A stretch of DNA of 24,913 nt from CAYWMP01 sp964459445 (GTDB lineage Bacteria; Desulfobacterota; DSM-4660; Desulfatiglandales; HGW-15), in assembly GCA_964459445.1 (NCBI GenBank), contig CAYWMP010000083.1, positions 1 through 24,913 on the forward strand, written 5' to 3'. This document shows positions 1 through 7,769 of the stretch, piece by piece (position 1 is the stretch's first letter; every line of letters begins with the position of its first letter). The notes under the pieces are model-generated. The model was not told the DNA's origin. It worked only from the letters and a program-made list of their open reading frames with translations, and made no database searches. The position numbers and the translations under genes are program-made.

Positions 1-171
1 TTGCAGTTGTATAGTTTCAGCCAGCCTCAGACCTGAATCTCTGGAGCCGGTGATTTCGAGCAATCTTGCAATGTCGGCCATTTCTGCTTCAATAGCTTCT
101 TCAGCATTTGCAATAAAAGACTGAGAAAACAAAAAAACAAATGCAAAAACTACATAAAGAAAAATTCTCAT
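1..171 (-). CDS. DUF2059-like secreted protein, 5'-end only
   Basis: The frame opens at an ATG at 171 and runs off the left edge of the window, so only the first 57 residues are visible. Residues 1-24 form a clear signal peptide: Arg at position 3, a long hydrophobic stretch, then a likely cleavage near IANA-EE. After it comes DIARLLEITGS, which resembles the opening of DUF2059 proteins (usually LLxLxG near the N-terminus, periplasmic, function unknown). The gene follows the 545-residue lipoprotein gene on the same strand with an 88-bp gap, so the two may be co-transcribed. The family call rests on a short segment and is tentative; the signal peptide and reading frame are more secure. Confidence 0.6.
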   Translation of the reverse strand, partial: MRIFLYVVFAFVFLFSQSFIANAEEAIEAEMADIARLLEITGSRDSGLRLAETIQLQ

Positions 172-259
172 TTAGGGTAGTCTCCCTATTAAGCGAAAAA
201 CTAGCCCGGCAAATGCTTTTGCACCACAGTTAATTCTCATCACATATGACATTGGTGCT

Positions 260-1897
260 TCATATTTTGCCTTTAAAAGCTTTGCTTAGTATCTTGATTA
301 TTTTGGCATTCTTTTCGATAATAGGTTTCTGATCAGTAGGTTCTTTATTTTTGATCCCATCAAATTCTTTTGGGATGTTTTCCAGTAGGTTCTTAATATT
401 TGCCTGGGTGCTGATCCCCGTGACATTAGTAACTGCGTTCAAGGCACTGTACAATGTTGTGTCTTCCCCGCTTTGAGTTAATTTAGAAAACTCCGTCTTT
501 AGAACCTCCATTCCTTTCTTTGCTCGTCTCGAAACCATTACGGCGATGATTTGATTAACGCGGCATTCGGCGTTATCAATTCGATTGAGAAGAACTTTTT
601 CATTTTTTTCGTCTTTGAGGGCGTTTACAGTCGCTAAATAATTTGATTGAAAGTCGAAATAGATTTTTCTGATTTCCGATATGATTTTATTTCCCTCCAA
701 TATTTCCTGTGCAAAGTCGATTTCCTTGAGTTCTTTTTCTTTAGGGACGACGGTTTCGGTTACCTTTGCTTTCAATTGTTGAATACTGGCTGTCATGTCG
801 TTTGCAGTTTTCTCAGTATAAGTTTCAAGGACCTTCCAGGTTTGTTTCTGTGCGTTATTCATTCGCTCACTTAAGCCTTGAAGTTTATTTATCTCGGTTA
901 CTCCGGATCTTGAACTTTTGAGATTATCAATTAGCTTAGTGAAGTCATTGTCTCCTTGCGCCACCTGGGCACGTATTGAAGCGAACACATTCAGAGGAAG
1001 GCCTTCCTCTAATAGACCGGTGTCCATCAACTGCGAGATGATTGGATCAGCACCGGTCGATTCCAAAGAATCTAAGAGGGTTAGCCTAGAAATATCTTTG
1101 GGATCTGTTTCCATGATTTTTTGCAGTTGTTTTACTTCCACCAGGGCCTTTTGAGCACCTTTCAAGCCAGGATTTTCAACCCTTTCTATTGACAAGGCCG
1201 CGTATTCAAGTCCGGTTAGAAGAGAACAACTGGAATGGTACACAACGGCGTCTTTGATAGCAGCCTCAACTGGATATCTTGTCAACCCCTGTTTGCGAGT
1301 TTTTAAAATGCCTTTATAGATCTCTCGTCTTTTGGCCTCAAATCCGTTTGTAAGAACTTGTATTGTTTGATTGGAAAAATATTCTTGATTAAATTCTGAG
1401 CGAACACCGCTGAGTATTGAAGCGGAACCGGAGAGAGCACGGATAGTATCCACTCCGGTGAAAATCGCCCCGGCACCAGCAACTGCGGTAGTGAGGGAGC
1501 CAAGGAAGAAATTGATTCCAGAATCGAACTGCTTCAAATAGTTTTTGTATTCACCGCACCGTTGATTTGAGGCGGAAAGTATTCGTTCTTGAATCCTATT
1601 CCTTCGCCTCAGTTGGTCAGTAGGGTATTTATAAAAACCATTAAAAGCCTTTCGCAACTTTTCTCTTTTGGATTTCAAAAGCTCATCCTTCTCCATTCCT
1701 TCACTCGTGGGATCAAGGAGTAAAGCGAGATCGATTTTCTGAAACGTATCTTGCTCTATGAGTGGTTTTGGCCCGAAAGTAGTTATTTCTTCTCTGAATA
1801 AGTTAGGTCTTTGAGAGCAGCCCACATTAACAAAAGTTATCAATATGCAGGCAATAAGCAAAAAGACTAAAGTGATTCTCTCACAGGATTTATCCAT
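260..1897 (-). CDS. Unknown 545-aa lipoprotein
   Basis: The start ATG is preceded by a strong ribosome site (GGGGAGGGG). Residues 8-26 are a hydrophobic signal ending in VNVGC, with Cys27 the likely lipidation site, so this should be a membrane-anchored lipoprotein. The rest is mostly charged helix. A conserved-looking block lies at residues 98-170: RNRIQERILSASNQRCGEYK, then a Gly/Ala-rich hydrophobic stretch (about 128-164) that could insert in or pack on a membrane. Cys114 and Cys223 could form a disulfide if the protein is periplasmic. I do not recognise a named family and assign no function. The downstream neighbour on the same strand is a DUF2059-like secreted protein, so both genes may act in the envelope. 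Confidence 0.85.
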   Translation of the reverse strand: MDKSCERITLVFLLIACILITFVNVGCSQRPNLFREEITTFGPKPLIEQDTFQKIDLALLLDPTSEGMEKDELLKSKREKLRKAFNGFYKYPTDQLRRRNRIQERILSASNQRCGEYKNYLKQFDSGINFFLGSLTTAVAGAGAIFTGVDTIRALSGSASILSGVRSEFNQEYFSNQTIQVLTNGFEAKRREIYKGILKTRKQGLTRYPVEAAIKDAVVYHSSCSLLTGLEYAALSIERVENPGLKGAQKALVEVKQLQKIMETDPKDISRLTLLDSLESTGADPIISQLMDTGLLEEGLPLNVFASIRAQVAQGDNDFTKLIDNLKSSRSGVTEINKLQGLSERMNNAQKQTWKVLETYTEKTANDMTASIQQLKAKVTETVVPKEKELKEIDFAQEILEGNKIISEIRKIYFDFQSNYLATVNALKDEKNEKVLLNRIDNAECRVNQIIAVMVSRRAKKGMEVLKTEFSKLTQSGEDTTLYSALNAVTNVTGISTQANIKNLLENIPKEFDGIKNKEPTDQKPIIEKNAKIIKILSKAFKGKI

Positions 1898-2578
1898 TTT
1901 CCCCTCCCCATCAAATAAATTAATGAAGATGAATTACGCTTCGGTAAACCAAGGTGAAAAGAGGCCACATCTGCTCGAAACCCATTTGACTTAATGTTTC
2001 CGATCTAACAGCTTTCTCCCTGAAATACTCAATTCAATAGAATTGGGCTTTGGAAGCTCAAACAATGATGAGGTCTATATATGAAGCAGGAGTCGGTCGA
2101 ACTTTGAGCTTTGGCATACCCCAATATTATTGAACCCTAGCTTTAGTCTTTCATTAGTTGATCTATTTAAAGAGATCTTGCGTCCACGCTATATAAAGGT
2201 TGCAATTCGTTCAGCTACCAATCAAAAACGTTCCCTACAAAAAGCGTTAATTTATTTGTTGGTGTTAGGTAAGTCGCGAAAAGGGGAAGGCATGACTGCC
2301 TTCTTAATCAAAAAGACAAAGCCATTAGATTGCTTGGTGCTTTAGAAGTCTCGAAAATGATTTGTTGGTTTTGGGTGGGGTTTTAAGCTTTACCTACCAA
2401 CGCGGCTTATAGAAAAACTCAATATAATCAATTTTCGCAAATATTTCTCAAATATCAATGCTTGAAAATGACGTACAAAATACGGATGAAAAATACGTAT
2501 TAATACCGATTCAGCTTTAGAGGCAAGATTGTAGAAAATGAATTTAGTTTGCTTACGCGATTTTAACTTTAGTATTGG
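1898..2578. other. AT-rich intergenic region, no gene seen
   Basis: This 681-bp gap between the lipoprotein gene and the PLA2-like gene has stops in most frames. One plus-strand frame of 71 codons (2130-2345) has no ribosome site and no recognisable protein features. Small structures are present: a 9-bp inverted repeat (AAGCTCAAA at 2054-2062 with its complement at 2103-2111) and a 7-bp stem-loop at 2286-2303 (GAAGGCA, loop TGAC). Neither is followed by a T-run, so I do not call a terminator. The region probably holds the promoter of the lipoprotein gene and degenerate sequence. Confidence 0.5.
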
Positions 2579-2989
2579 TCACTTATGGGCGAAGGCCCAA
2601 GAAAATGAGAAGCCGAGTTCCTCAACCCCTCCGATTCGTACCACCGCATGAAATGCGGTTGCGAGCCATTCTTTCATACCTGCCTTGGTTACCAGGTCAC
2701 TTTTGAGTTTCAGATCCACCCTCTCTCTTTCGATCTTATTCCCCGGCTCCCCGTAGGCATAGCCAAGATCATGGGGCAAACAGCATTTGAAGGTGATGTC
2801 CTCCCAATTACATCCTGTGAAAAGGCCCATCAGTTCATCAGGCAAGCAGGAACATCCGTCAAACTTCCAGCTTTTGTATTGATCCGAATTCGCTTCAATG
2901 CGATCGACTAAATAATCCAGGTTGAAGTGCCGGCATAATGCCAGAGCTTCTTCTGTGGGAACGATATCGCCGATCTTAGGGAAATTCAT
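2579..2989 (-). CDS. Phospholipase A2-like small protein
   Basis: This 136-residue protein starts at an ATG behind AAGGGGGA. Residues 46-84 carry DGCSCLPDELMGLFTGC and then KCCLPHDLGYAYG, which matches the phospholipase A2 active-site helix (CCxxHDxxY, catalytic His-Asp). It is followed by RERVDLKLKSDL, resembling the second PLA2 helix with its acidic partner residue. Secreted and bacterial PLA2 enzymes hydrolyse the sn-2 acyl bond of phospholipids using this His/Asp pair and calcium. No signal peptide is visible, so the protein looks cytoplasmic or is exported by another route. The usual calcium loop (YGCYCG) is not clear. The fold assignment is good; enzymatic activity is inference. It stands alone between two long non-coding gaps. 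Confidence 0.7.
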   Translation of the reverse strand: MNFPKIGDIVPTEEALALCRHFNLDYLVDRIEANSDQYKSWKFDGCSCLPDELMGLFTGCNWEDITFKCCLPHDLGYAYGEPGNKIERERVDLKLKSDLVTKAGMKEWLATAFHAVVRIGGVEELGFSFSWAFAHK

Positions 2990-3004
2990 TCTATCCCCCT
3001 TTGT

Positions 3005-3060
3005 AAGAATTTAGACAGGATAACCTGCCTACGCCAAGGCTTCAGCAGGCAGGCAGGAGG
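3005..3060. repeat. Composite repeat copy 1 (gacaggataa + hairpin)
   Basis: The sequence aagaat-tt-gacaggataa is followed directly by an imperfect palindrome at 3024-3053 (CCTGCC ... GGCAGG arms with an inner GCC-AA-GGC), then ggaggaacagggat. A second copy lies at 3161-3224. The unit gacaggataa...acagg looks like a dispersed intergenic repeat with the GC-rich palindrome inserted in it. Confidence 0.6.
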
Positions 3061-3160
3061 AACAGGGATGAGAATTTGGAGCTGGAGCGTCTACAGGAAG
3101 AAGCGAGTTCTTTGTAACAAGAGCGGAGAGCGAGGAGCTACTAGTTCAAGCTTCACAAGA

Positions 3161-3224
3161 AAGAATATTTGACAGGATAACCTACCTCCGCCAAGGCTTC
3201 GGCAGGTATACAGGATCCACAGGT
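3161..3224. repeat. Composite repeat copy 2 (gacaggataa + hairpin)
   Basis: This is the second copy of the element at 3005. The sequence aagaatatttgacaggataa is followed by the palindrome at 3181-3207 (CCTACC/TCC/GCC-AA-GGC/TTC/GGCAGGT) and then tacaggatccacagg. The palindrome sits at the same point in the host repeat as in copy 1, with a few substitutions. Confidence 0.6.
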
Positions 3225-3260
3225 TACTTTAGATTAAGATTAGGGGATTTTCCAAAAGCA

Positions 3261-3297
3261 CGCCTATAGGCGGGGTTCCGATATAGCCATATCGGAA
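3261..3297. repeat. Adjacent perfect palindrome and 9-bp stem-loop
   Basis: CGCCTATAGGCG (3261-3272) is a perfect 12-bp palindrome. It is followed by GGG and a perfect 9-bp stem TTCCGATAT / ATATCGGAA with loop AGCC (3276-3297). There is no T-run, so this is not a simple terminator. Function is unknown; it could be a protein-binding site or the end of a mobile repeat. Confidence 0.6.
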
Positions 3298-3701
3298 TAA
3301 ATGTGAAGATCTTAAATAAAATCAATAAGTTGACTTATTATTGTTATCAAGTTCTCCACATAACGCTTTTGGACGATCCATAAAAAGAGCTGCCCCAGCG
3401 ATTATGCTTTGAGTCGCATTTGGGGGACAAATCATCCTGCTAATCGCGTCAATCCAGTCTGATAAGAGATGAATGGTTACCAATGAGTTAGGCTGGAAGG
3501 AGGGAAATGGAAACGATCTTTACCTAAATAAATATACTGAATGACGTTTGAGCGGAAAGCAAGCAAAAAAATACAAAAAATATGGTCGAATCATAGAATT
3601 TTTCTGTAGGGATTGTTCTAGAAAATATATACCCACTGGCTAATACATGACAAAATAGGGCTAGAACGCCAATTCCAGATGTTCAAATGGCAAATTAATC
3701 T

Positions 3702-4613
3702 TTAGATTCTCGAGAAGGCTTTAATTTCTCTTTCCAAATCAGCAACCTTTTCCTCGAGTTCTTCAATGATTTGGATTTGATGGGGGCGGATGGAATGGGC
3801 GGGGAGGGCGAGTTCTCTGTCTTTGAGTTGTTCTTTCTTTTCTTCAAGCTTTTTCAACAACTTGTTTTTCTTCTGGTTGAGTTTGTTTTCAGCCTTTCGA
3901 ACCTCATTCATAAATTTCTCCACCTTGGCGAAGTCTTTCTCAAAACGCAAAGGTTTTCCATCAGCGTCAATCCTATTGGTGTGCGTGCAACTGTCCACGC
4001 CATTTGGAATCACCTCCAGGATTGCATCAAAGACATTGTCCGGGCCAAGGCCGCCTGCAAGGATGACCGGGATTTCGCTTTCAATAACCAATTGCTTTGA
4101 AAGCTCTCGATCGGCCGTTATCCCGGTTATGCCTATGAAGCCATCAACAGGCTCCTTTCCAAGCCAGGTGTCGATGAGAAACCAATCACTCACCTCTTCG
4201 ATTTCGCGGGCCATTTCAAAGGTAGGGTAATCGGCAGGGACCTGGCCGTTTTGGGGAATAGGGATGGATCGGATCAGCTTTATCTCAGGGAACTTTTCCT
4301 TCAAATCGGATTGGAGTTGGATGATGGGGTTCAATTCGATTCTATTTCCGAGGTCGTCTGTGAGGCCTTCGCAGAAGTGGAGAAAGTGGGGTTGATAGTA
4401 ATCGATGACCTCATAAAGGATTTCTTTGGTGTTGAAAAGGGGGATGAGGCTATTTTTGGTTTGGGTGCCATTTGTTGCATGAATGACATCTTTTATTGTC
4501 GGGTGCTTCCACTCTTCCTCGGACAGTAACACACTTCCAATGTGGTCTATGCCCAGTTCAATGCATTTCTCGGCTTCTTGTTGTGTTTGAATCTCGTAAA
4601 TCTGAGTTATCAC
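3702..4613 (-). CDS. TrpF-like TIM-barrel protein with C-terminal coiled coil
   Basis: The start is a GTG at 4613 with a good upstream GAGGGAG. Residues 1-235 match the phosphoribosylanthranilate isomerase (TrpF) barrel: GIDHIGSVLL near the N-terminus, FLIDTW (Asp148), GITGIT at 160-165 and ILAGGLGPDNV at 184-194, then GVDSCTH where TrpF has its phosphate-binding GVDVSSG. True TrpF starts with KICG, whose Cys is the general base; here that segment reads IYEIQT, so the catalytic Cys is absent. Residues 229-300 form a charged coiled coil (Lys/Glu/Leu-rich), which TrpF lacks. No trp genes are nearby. It is probably not a tryptophan enzyme; it may bind a phosphosugar-like ligand or be an orphan isomerase. 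The fold is fairly certain, the function unknown. Confidence 0.75.
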   Translation of the reverse strand: MITQIYEIQTQQEAEKCIELGIDHIGSVLLSEEEWKHPTIKDVIHATNGTQTKNSLIPLFNTKEILYEVIDYYQPHFLHFCEGLTDDLGNRIELNPIIQLQSDLKEKFPEIKLIRSIPIPQNGQVPADYPTFEMAREIEEVSDWFLIDTWLGKEPVDGFIGITGITADRELSKQLVIESEIPVILAGGLGPDNVFDAILEVIPNGVDSCTHTNRIDADGKPLRFEKDFAKVEKFMNEVRKAENKLNQKKNKLLKKLEEKKEQLKDRELALPAHSIRPHQIQIIEELEEKVADLEREIKAFSRI

Positions 4614-4661
4614 AATAAACTCCCTCTAACCGCAGAGACGCTGAGGACGCAGAGTTAATGA

Positions 4662-4727
4662 TTTTTGCTTTCCGCTGACCTGCCGTCGCATTGGCTATGG
4701 CAAGGCAGGGAGGGCGGAAAGCAAAAA
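4662..4727. repeat. Long nested inverted repeat
   Basis: The outer arms TTTTTGCTTTCCGC (4662-4675) and GCGGAAAGCAAAAA (4714-4727) are exact complements. They enclose a second stem, CCTGCC (4679-4684) with GGCAGG (4704-4709). The inner part resembles the CCTGCC...GGCAGG palindromes at 3024 and 3181. It may act as a terminator between the two minus-strand genes, but the nested design also fits a palindromic repeat element. Confidence 0.65.
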
Positions 4728-4845
4728 ATGATTACGCCTCATATCATTTCTGTTTTCTTGGTTGTTAAAAAATAGCTTGAAACACATAGCATTGATGATG
4801 TCACGCTTCAAGGCTATATTGCCTGCCGAAGAAAGGCCGCGGTAG

Positions 4846-4880
4846 TTTTCGGTTGCCGTCCACTCAACGACAACCGAAAA
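4846..4880. repeat. 10-bp stem-loop downstream of nucleotidase gene
   Basis: TTTTCGGTTG (4846-4855) and CAACCGAAAA (4871-4880) form a perfect 10-bp stem with a 15-nt loop. It lies 42 bp past the stop codon of the minus-strand nucleotidase gene. The T-run needed for a classical terminator is not on the correct side for that gene, so its role in transcription ending is only possible. Confidence 0.45.
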
Positions 4881-4922
4881 AATATTTTGCTTCGCGCTCG
4901 CTACGCTTCAGCGGTGAGACAA

Positions 4923-5915
4923 CTATTGATCCTTAGTGACCTGGTGGATGGCCTTGAGGAGGGGGTTGTGAAGGGGGCCATTGGTGGCGAGGATGCCTCG
5001 GTTTTTCTTTAATCTGTTGCCTACCGTGAAGTCCAGGGGATTTCCATCCAGGTCTGTGACTTTTCCACCTGCTTCTTCCATGATGATTGATCCTGCGGCA
5101 TGATCCCATATTTTTTCCAGGTATGATTTTTGTGCGGGCAGACGCATGAAGATCGATGCATCGCCTCTAGCCACAACGCCGTACTTAGCCTGGCTATCCA
5201 TTCGAACAGGTGGTTCTATTATGCCCAGGATTGAAGCAATGCGGGCTGTATCGCTATGGGAGGAATGGGCAGACTCAAAAGATTCACAAAAACGGGCTTG
5301 CTCTGTATTAGTCACATCGGAGACAGAAATACGGTTTTCCGTAGGGTCATCGAGGCCCCGCATCACAGCACCCTCTCCTCTGACCGCTATGAACATAGAG
5401 CCAAGGAGACCATTCGGGCCTGAAATATCAAAAGGCAGGTTAGGGCACCCGAGTACGCCCAAAACAACTTGACCGTCTTTGATGAGCGCCAGGGCCACAG
5501 CGTACTGGTCGCCTCGCACAAAGCCCTTGGTGCCGTCTATGGGGTCCAGGGTCCAGAATCGCGCCCTTAAAGTGCTTTCGTGATGGCCTCTTTCGATTGC
5601 GCGGAGAATGTCATTCTCCGATAGGGCGTCATTAAACCGTCGGACTTGAGAGAAGACTTGCTTTTTGAGATCCTCATTCTTTTTTTGATTGAGGAGGGAG
5701 GCGCTTTCTTCACCTACCAACCGATCGTCAGGAAACGAGGCTGCGAGGTGGGCACTCACCAGGGCCTGGCCGCCAAAGTCGGCGACTGTGACAGGTGTTT
5801 TGTCCTCCTTTTGAATCACGCTATTGGATAGATGTTGGGATTGGACATTCTTGCTCAACTTGCAGGCCAGGAGGACCGCTTCAACAGCAACACGGCGTTC
5901 AATTTCAAAGCTCAT
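4923..5915 (-). CDS. 3'(2'),5'-bisphosphate nucleotidase, HAL2 type
   Basis: This lithium-sensitive phosphatase family converts 3'-phosphoadenosine 5'-phosphate to AMP, which clears a by-product of sulfate activation and sulfotransfer. From the chosen ATG (330 residues) the metal-site motifs are all present: KTPVTVADFGGQ (Asp46), GEES (Glu69, Glu70), LDPIDGT (Asp124, Asp127) and IWDHAAG (Asp271). RGDQYAVALALIKDGQVVLG and the length of about 330 residues match the HAL2/SAL1 branch rather than the short (about 250 aa) enterobacterial CysQ. The longer frame starts at GTG 5945, but the ATG at 5915 has GGGGA at good spacing and begins like family members. An inositol monophosphatase role is less likely given HAL2-style sequence around the second motif. 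Confidence 0.88.
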   Translation of the reverse strand: MSFEIERRVAVEAVLLACKLSKNVQSQHLSNSVIQKEDKTPVTVADFGGQALVSAHLAASFPDDRLVGEESASLLNQKKNEDLKKQVFSQVRRFNDALSENDILRAIERGHHESTLRARFWTLDPIDGTKGFVRGDQYAVALALIKDGQVVLGVLGCPNLPFDISGPNGLLGSMFIAVRGEGAVMRGLDDPTENRISVSDVTNTEQARFCESFESAHSSHSDTARIASILGIIEPPVRMDSQAKYGVVARGDASIFMRLPAQKSYLEKIWDHAAGSIIMEEAGGKVTDLDGNPLDFTVGNRLKKNRGILATNGPLHNPLLKAIHQVTKDQ

Positions 5916-6346
5916 TTTAAAAATCCCCAAGATTTTCGATCGCACAGTGATTCCGCTAGATTAAAGGCGGACAAGCACTGAGAATACAAGAGAAACAAAT
6001 TTTTTAGACGCAGATTGACAAGATTATCAGGATAAATCAAAACCCATGCAAATGCCATCGAATCTAAAATCAAGCAAGCTTCTCTAGACATTCGTTGGCC
6101 ATTCCCTGAATCTCGATGATTCTATCGGGCTTTCCGCTTCGCGGCGCGTTGATTTGTAAAATTCCTCATGAGCCTTGATTTTAAGAACGTATTAAAGCCT
6201 TTTTGGTAGACACTGCCAGTAAACAATAAAATATATCGGACCCCGTTGCTTGCAAGAACCTCATTTTTCACTTCAAAAGACTGTAATGATTCGGTATCCT
6301 TTAAAATCAAGCTTTTCCTAAGTCGCGGAGCGAAGCAAGGCAGATT
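5916..6346. other. Intergenic region, divergent promoters likely
   Basis: This 431-bp gap separates the minus-strand nucleotidase from the plus-strand antiporter, so promoters for both should lie here. It contains a dispersed-repeat-like segment, agacgcagattgacaagatt (6005-6036). A minus-strand open frame (6122-6373) overlaps the antiporter start and has no recognisable features. I see no clear -35/-10 pair. Confidence 0.45.
6005..6036. repeat. Dispersed intergenic repeat fragment
   Basis: The segment agacgcagattgacaagatt followed by atcaggataa has the form of short repeats commonly scattered in intergenic DNA of environmental bacteria. It shares the '(c/a)aggata' core with the repeats at 3005 and 3161. 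Only one copy with this exact sequence is in the window, so its repeat status is inferred. Confidence 0.3.
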
Positions 6347-7657
6347 ATGGAGCAACTCTTTTCTTTTATCCAAACCCTACACGACCATCTAAATCCGCTG
6401 GTCTATCTCGGGATCTTGCTTTTGGCAAGTTGTGCCGGGGGCGTTATTGCGAATTTGCTCAAAGCTCCGCGTGTGATTGGCTTTCTCTTGACCGGGATGC
6501 TTTTCAGCCCTTCGATCCTCGGGATCTTCCATGAGGAGCTGATCAAAGAAGAGCTGAGCATTATTACCCACATTGCCCTTTCCGTTATTGCATTTTCCAT
6601 AGGTGGATCCTTAGAGCTCACCAAAATTAAGAGACTCGGCAAACAAATCCTTGTCATCACCTTTACGCAGGCCTTTGGTGCATTCTTTTTGTCCCTACTG
6701 GCTCTTTCCCTGTATTTCTTTTTTGTTTATTCAATGGGTCTGGGGTCGCATGTTTTCTGGACCGCCTATTTTCCCCTTGGGCTTATCATCGCCGCCATTT
6801 CCGCCGCCACGGCTCCCGCAGCGACGCTTGCCATGGTTCACGAAAACAAAGCAAGAGGTCCATTCACTTCTATATTGCTCGGTGTTGTGGCGCTTGATGA
6901 TGCCTTGACTATCTTTATGTTCGCCTTTGCCCTCACTGTCGCACATAGTCTTGTCAGCCAACAGGCCGTCTCCATCAGTGAGTTTATACTGCACCCATTG
7001 TTTTCCATTTTGATTTCCCTTGCAATCGGCGGAGCCATGGGCTTCATTGCCAAAGTAATGATTCGCTACGTTTCTGGCCCGGGTGCTATGTTAGCCGTGA
7101 TGCTCGGGAGCATCTTTTTTGCGAGTGGTGTCGCCTTTGCAATCGATGCCCATCCTTTGCTGGCCAATATGATGATGGGATTTCTGGTTGTAAACTATGT
7201 CAGGCACCACGAGAATCTTTTTGAGGTTGTAGAGACGATCGAAGAACCCCTATTCGGGATGTTTTTTGCTTTGGCAGGTGCACATTTGGATCTGAGCGTG
7301 ATGAAGACAGCGGGATTACTAGGTGTCATAATCACCTTGGGACGGTTTTCAGGCAAGATATTGGGAACGCGTATTGGGGCCGACATTTCAAAGGCCCCTG
7401 CCACCGTGAAGAAATACCTCGGATTTGCTCTATTGCCCAAAGCAGGTGTCACTGTCGGCCTTGTACTTCAGGCGAAAAGCATCTTTCCGGAGAGCTATGG
7501 AGAAATGTTGATCAACGGTGTTTTAGCATCCGTTCTCCTCAATGAGATCATGACCCCGTTTCTCCTTAGGTTCGCCTTAATTCGAAGCGGCGAAGCAATG
7601 ACCAAAACGCCGACCGGCCCTAAGGGAGATTCTATAACAGTCGGCCATAAGGAATGA
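6347..7657 (+). CDS. Cation/proton antiporter (CPA family)
   Basis: This 436-residue integral membrane protein has about 12 hydrophobic helices and the plan of the CPA2 Na+/H+ exchanger domain. Residues about 37-60 (LKAPRVIGFLLTGMLFSP) match the conserved early helix of the family. Helix 4 carries ISAATAPAATLAMVHE and helix 5 carries GVVALDDALTIF. The paired Asp-Asp is the ion-binding site of electrogenic Na+/H+ antiporters, unlike the QD of Kef-type K+ efflux proteins. There is no RCK/TrkA-N domain at the C-terminus. The ATG at 6347 has only a weak upstream AAGG. It is followed on the same strand by a CBS protein and a universal stress protein, which suggests ion or pH stress handling. Which ion is moved cannot be told from sequence. 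Confidence 0.88.
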   Translation: MEQLFSFIQTLHDHLNPLVYLGILLLASCAGGVIANLLKAPRVIGFLLTGMLFSPSILGIFHEELIKEELSIITHIALSVIAFSIGGSLELTKIKRLGKQILVITFTQAFGAFFLSLLALSLYFFFVYSMGLGSHVFWTAYFPLGLIIAAISAATAPAATLAMVHENKARGPFTSILLGVVALDDALTIFMFAFALTVAHSLVSQQAVSISEFILHPLFSILISLAIGGAMGFIAKVMIRYVSGPGAMLAVMLGSIFFASGVAFAIDAHPLLANMMMGFLVVNYVRHHENLFEVVETIEEPLFGMFFALAGAHLDLSVMKTAGLLGVIITLGRFSGKILGTRIGADISKAPATVKKYLGFALLPKAGVTVGLVLQAKSIFPESYGEMLINGVLASVLLNEIMTPFLLRFALIRSGEAMTKTPTGPKGDSITVGHKE

Positions 7658-7769
7658 AAGGAAATCTGATACTTTTTAGTGAATCAAACAAAATGAATTC
7701 TTATATTATTAAAGCATGGCGAATCGACCTATGATCAACAGCCGGAACCAAGCAAGGAGGAAACATCCT

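Larger units (their letters stand above)
2990..3701. other. Repeat-rich intergenic region
   Basis: This gap of about 710 bp has no convincing gene. It contains two related copies of a composite repeat (3005-3060 and 3161-3224) and a pair of strong palindromes at 3261-3297, listed separately. The remainder (3300-3701) is AT-rich, with a Shine-Dalgarno-like AAGGAGGG near 3498 that leads only to a six-codon frame, which I regard as chance. Confidence 0.6.
4614..4912. other. Intergenic region with dispersed repeats and hairpins
   Basis: This is the gap of about 300 bp between the nucleotidase gene and the TrpF-like gene. It holds a short repeat, accgcagagacgctgagg (from 4629 to about 4655), of a type often seen scattered between genes of such genomes. 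It also holds two inverted repeats, at 4662-4727 and 4846-4880, listed separately. No coding frame is supported. Confidence 0.5.

Noticed and set aside
2130..2345. 71-codon plus-strand frame in the gap after the lipoprotein
   Set aside because: No ribosome site, low-complexity composition and a hairpin inside it; looks like chance.
3005..3224. CRISPR array, suggested by two repeat copies with a spacer-like gap
   Set aside because: Only two diverged copies about 156 bp apart, internal palindromes, and no cas genes; they fit dispersed repeats.
3498..3526. Strong AAGGAGGG followed by an ATG
   Set aside because: The frame closes after six codons, so it is not a gene; a leader peptide has no gene downstream in this direction.
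6122..6373. 83-codon minus-strand frame upstream of and overlapping the antiporter start
   Set aside because: No recognisable motif, no good ribosome site, and it overlaps the antiporter start. A short adjacent frame (ending near 6078) reads plausibly as protein, so a decayed gene is possible, but I cannot support it.
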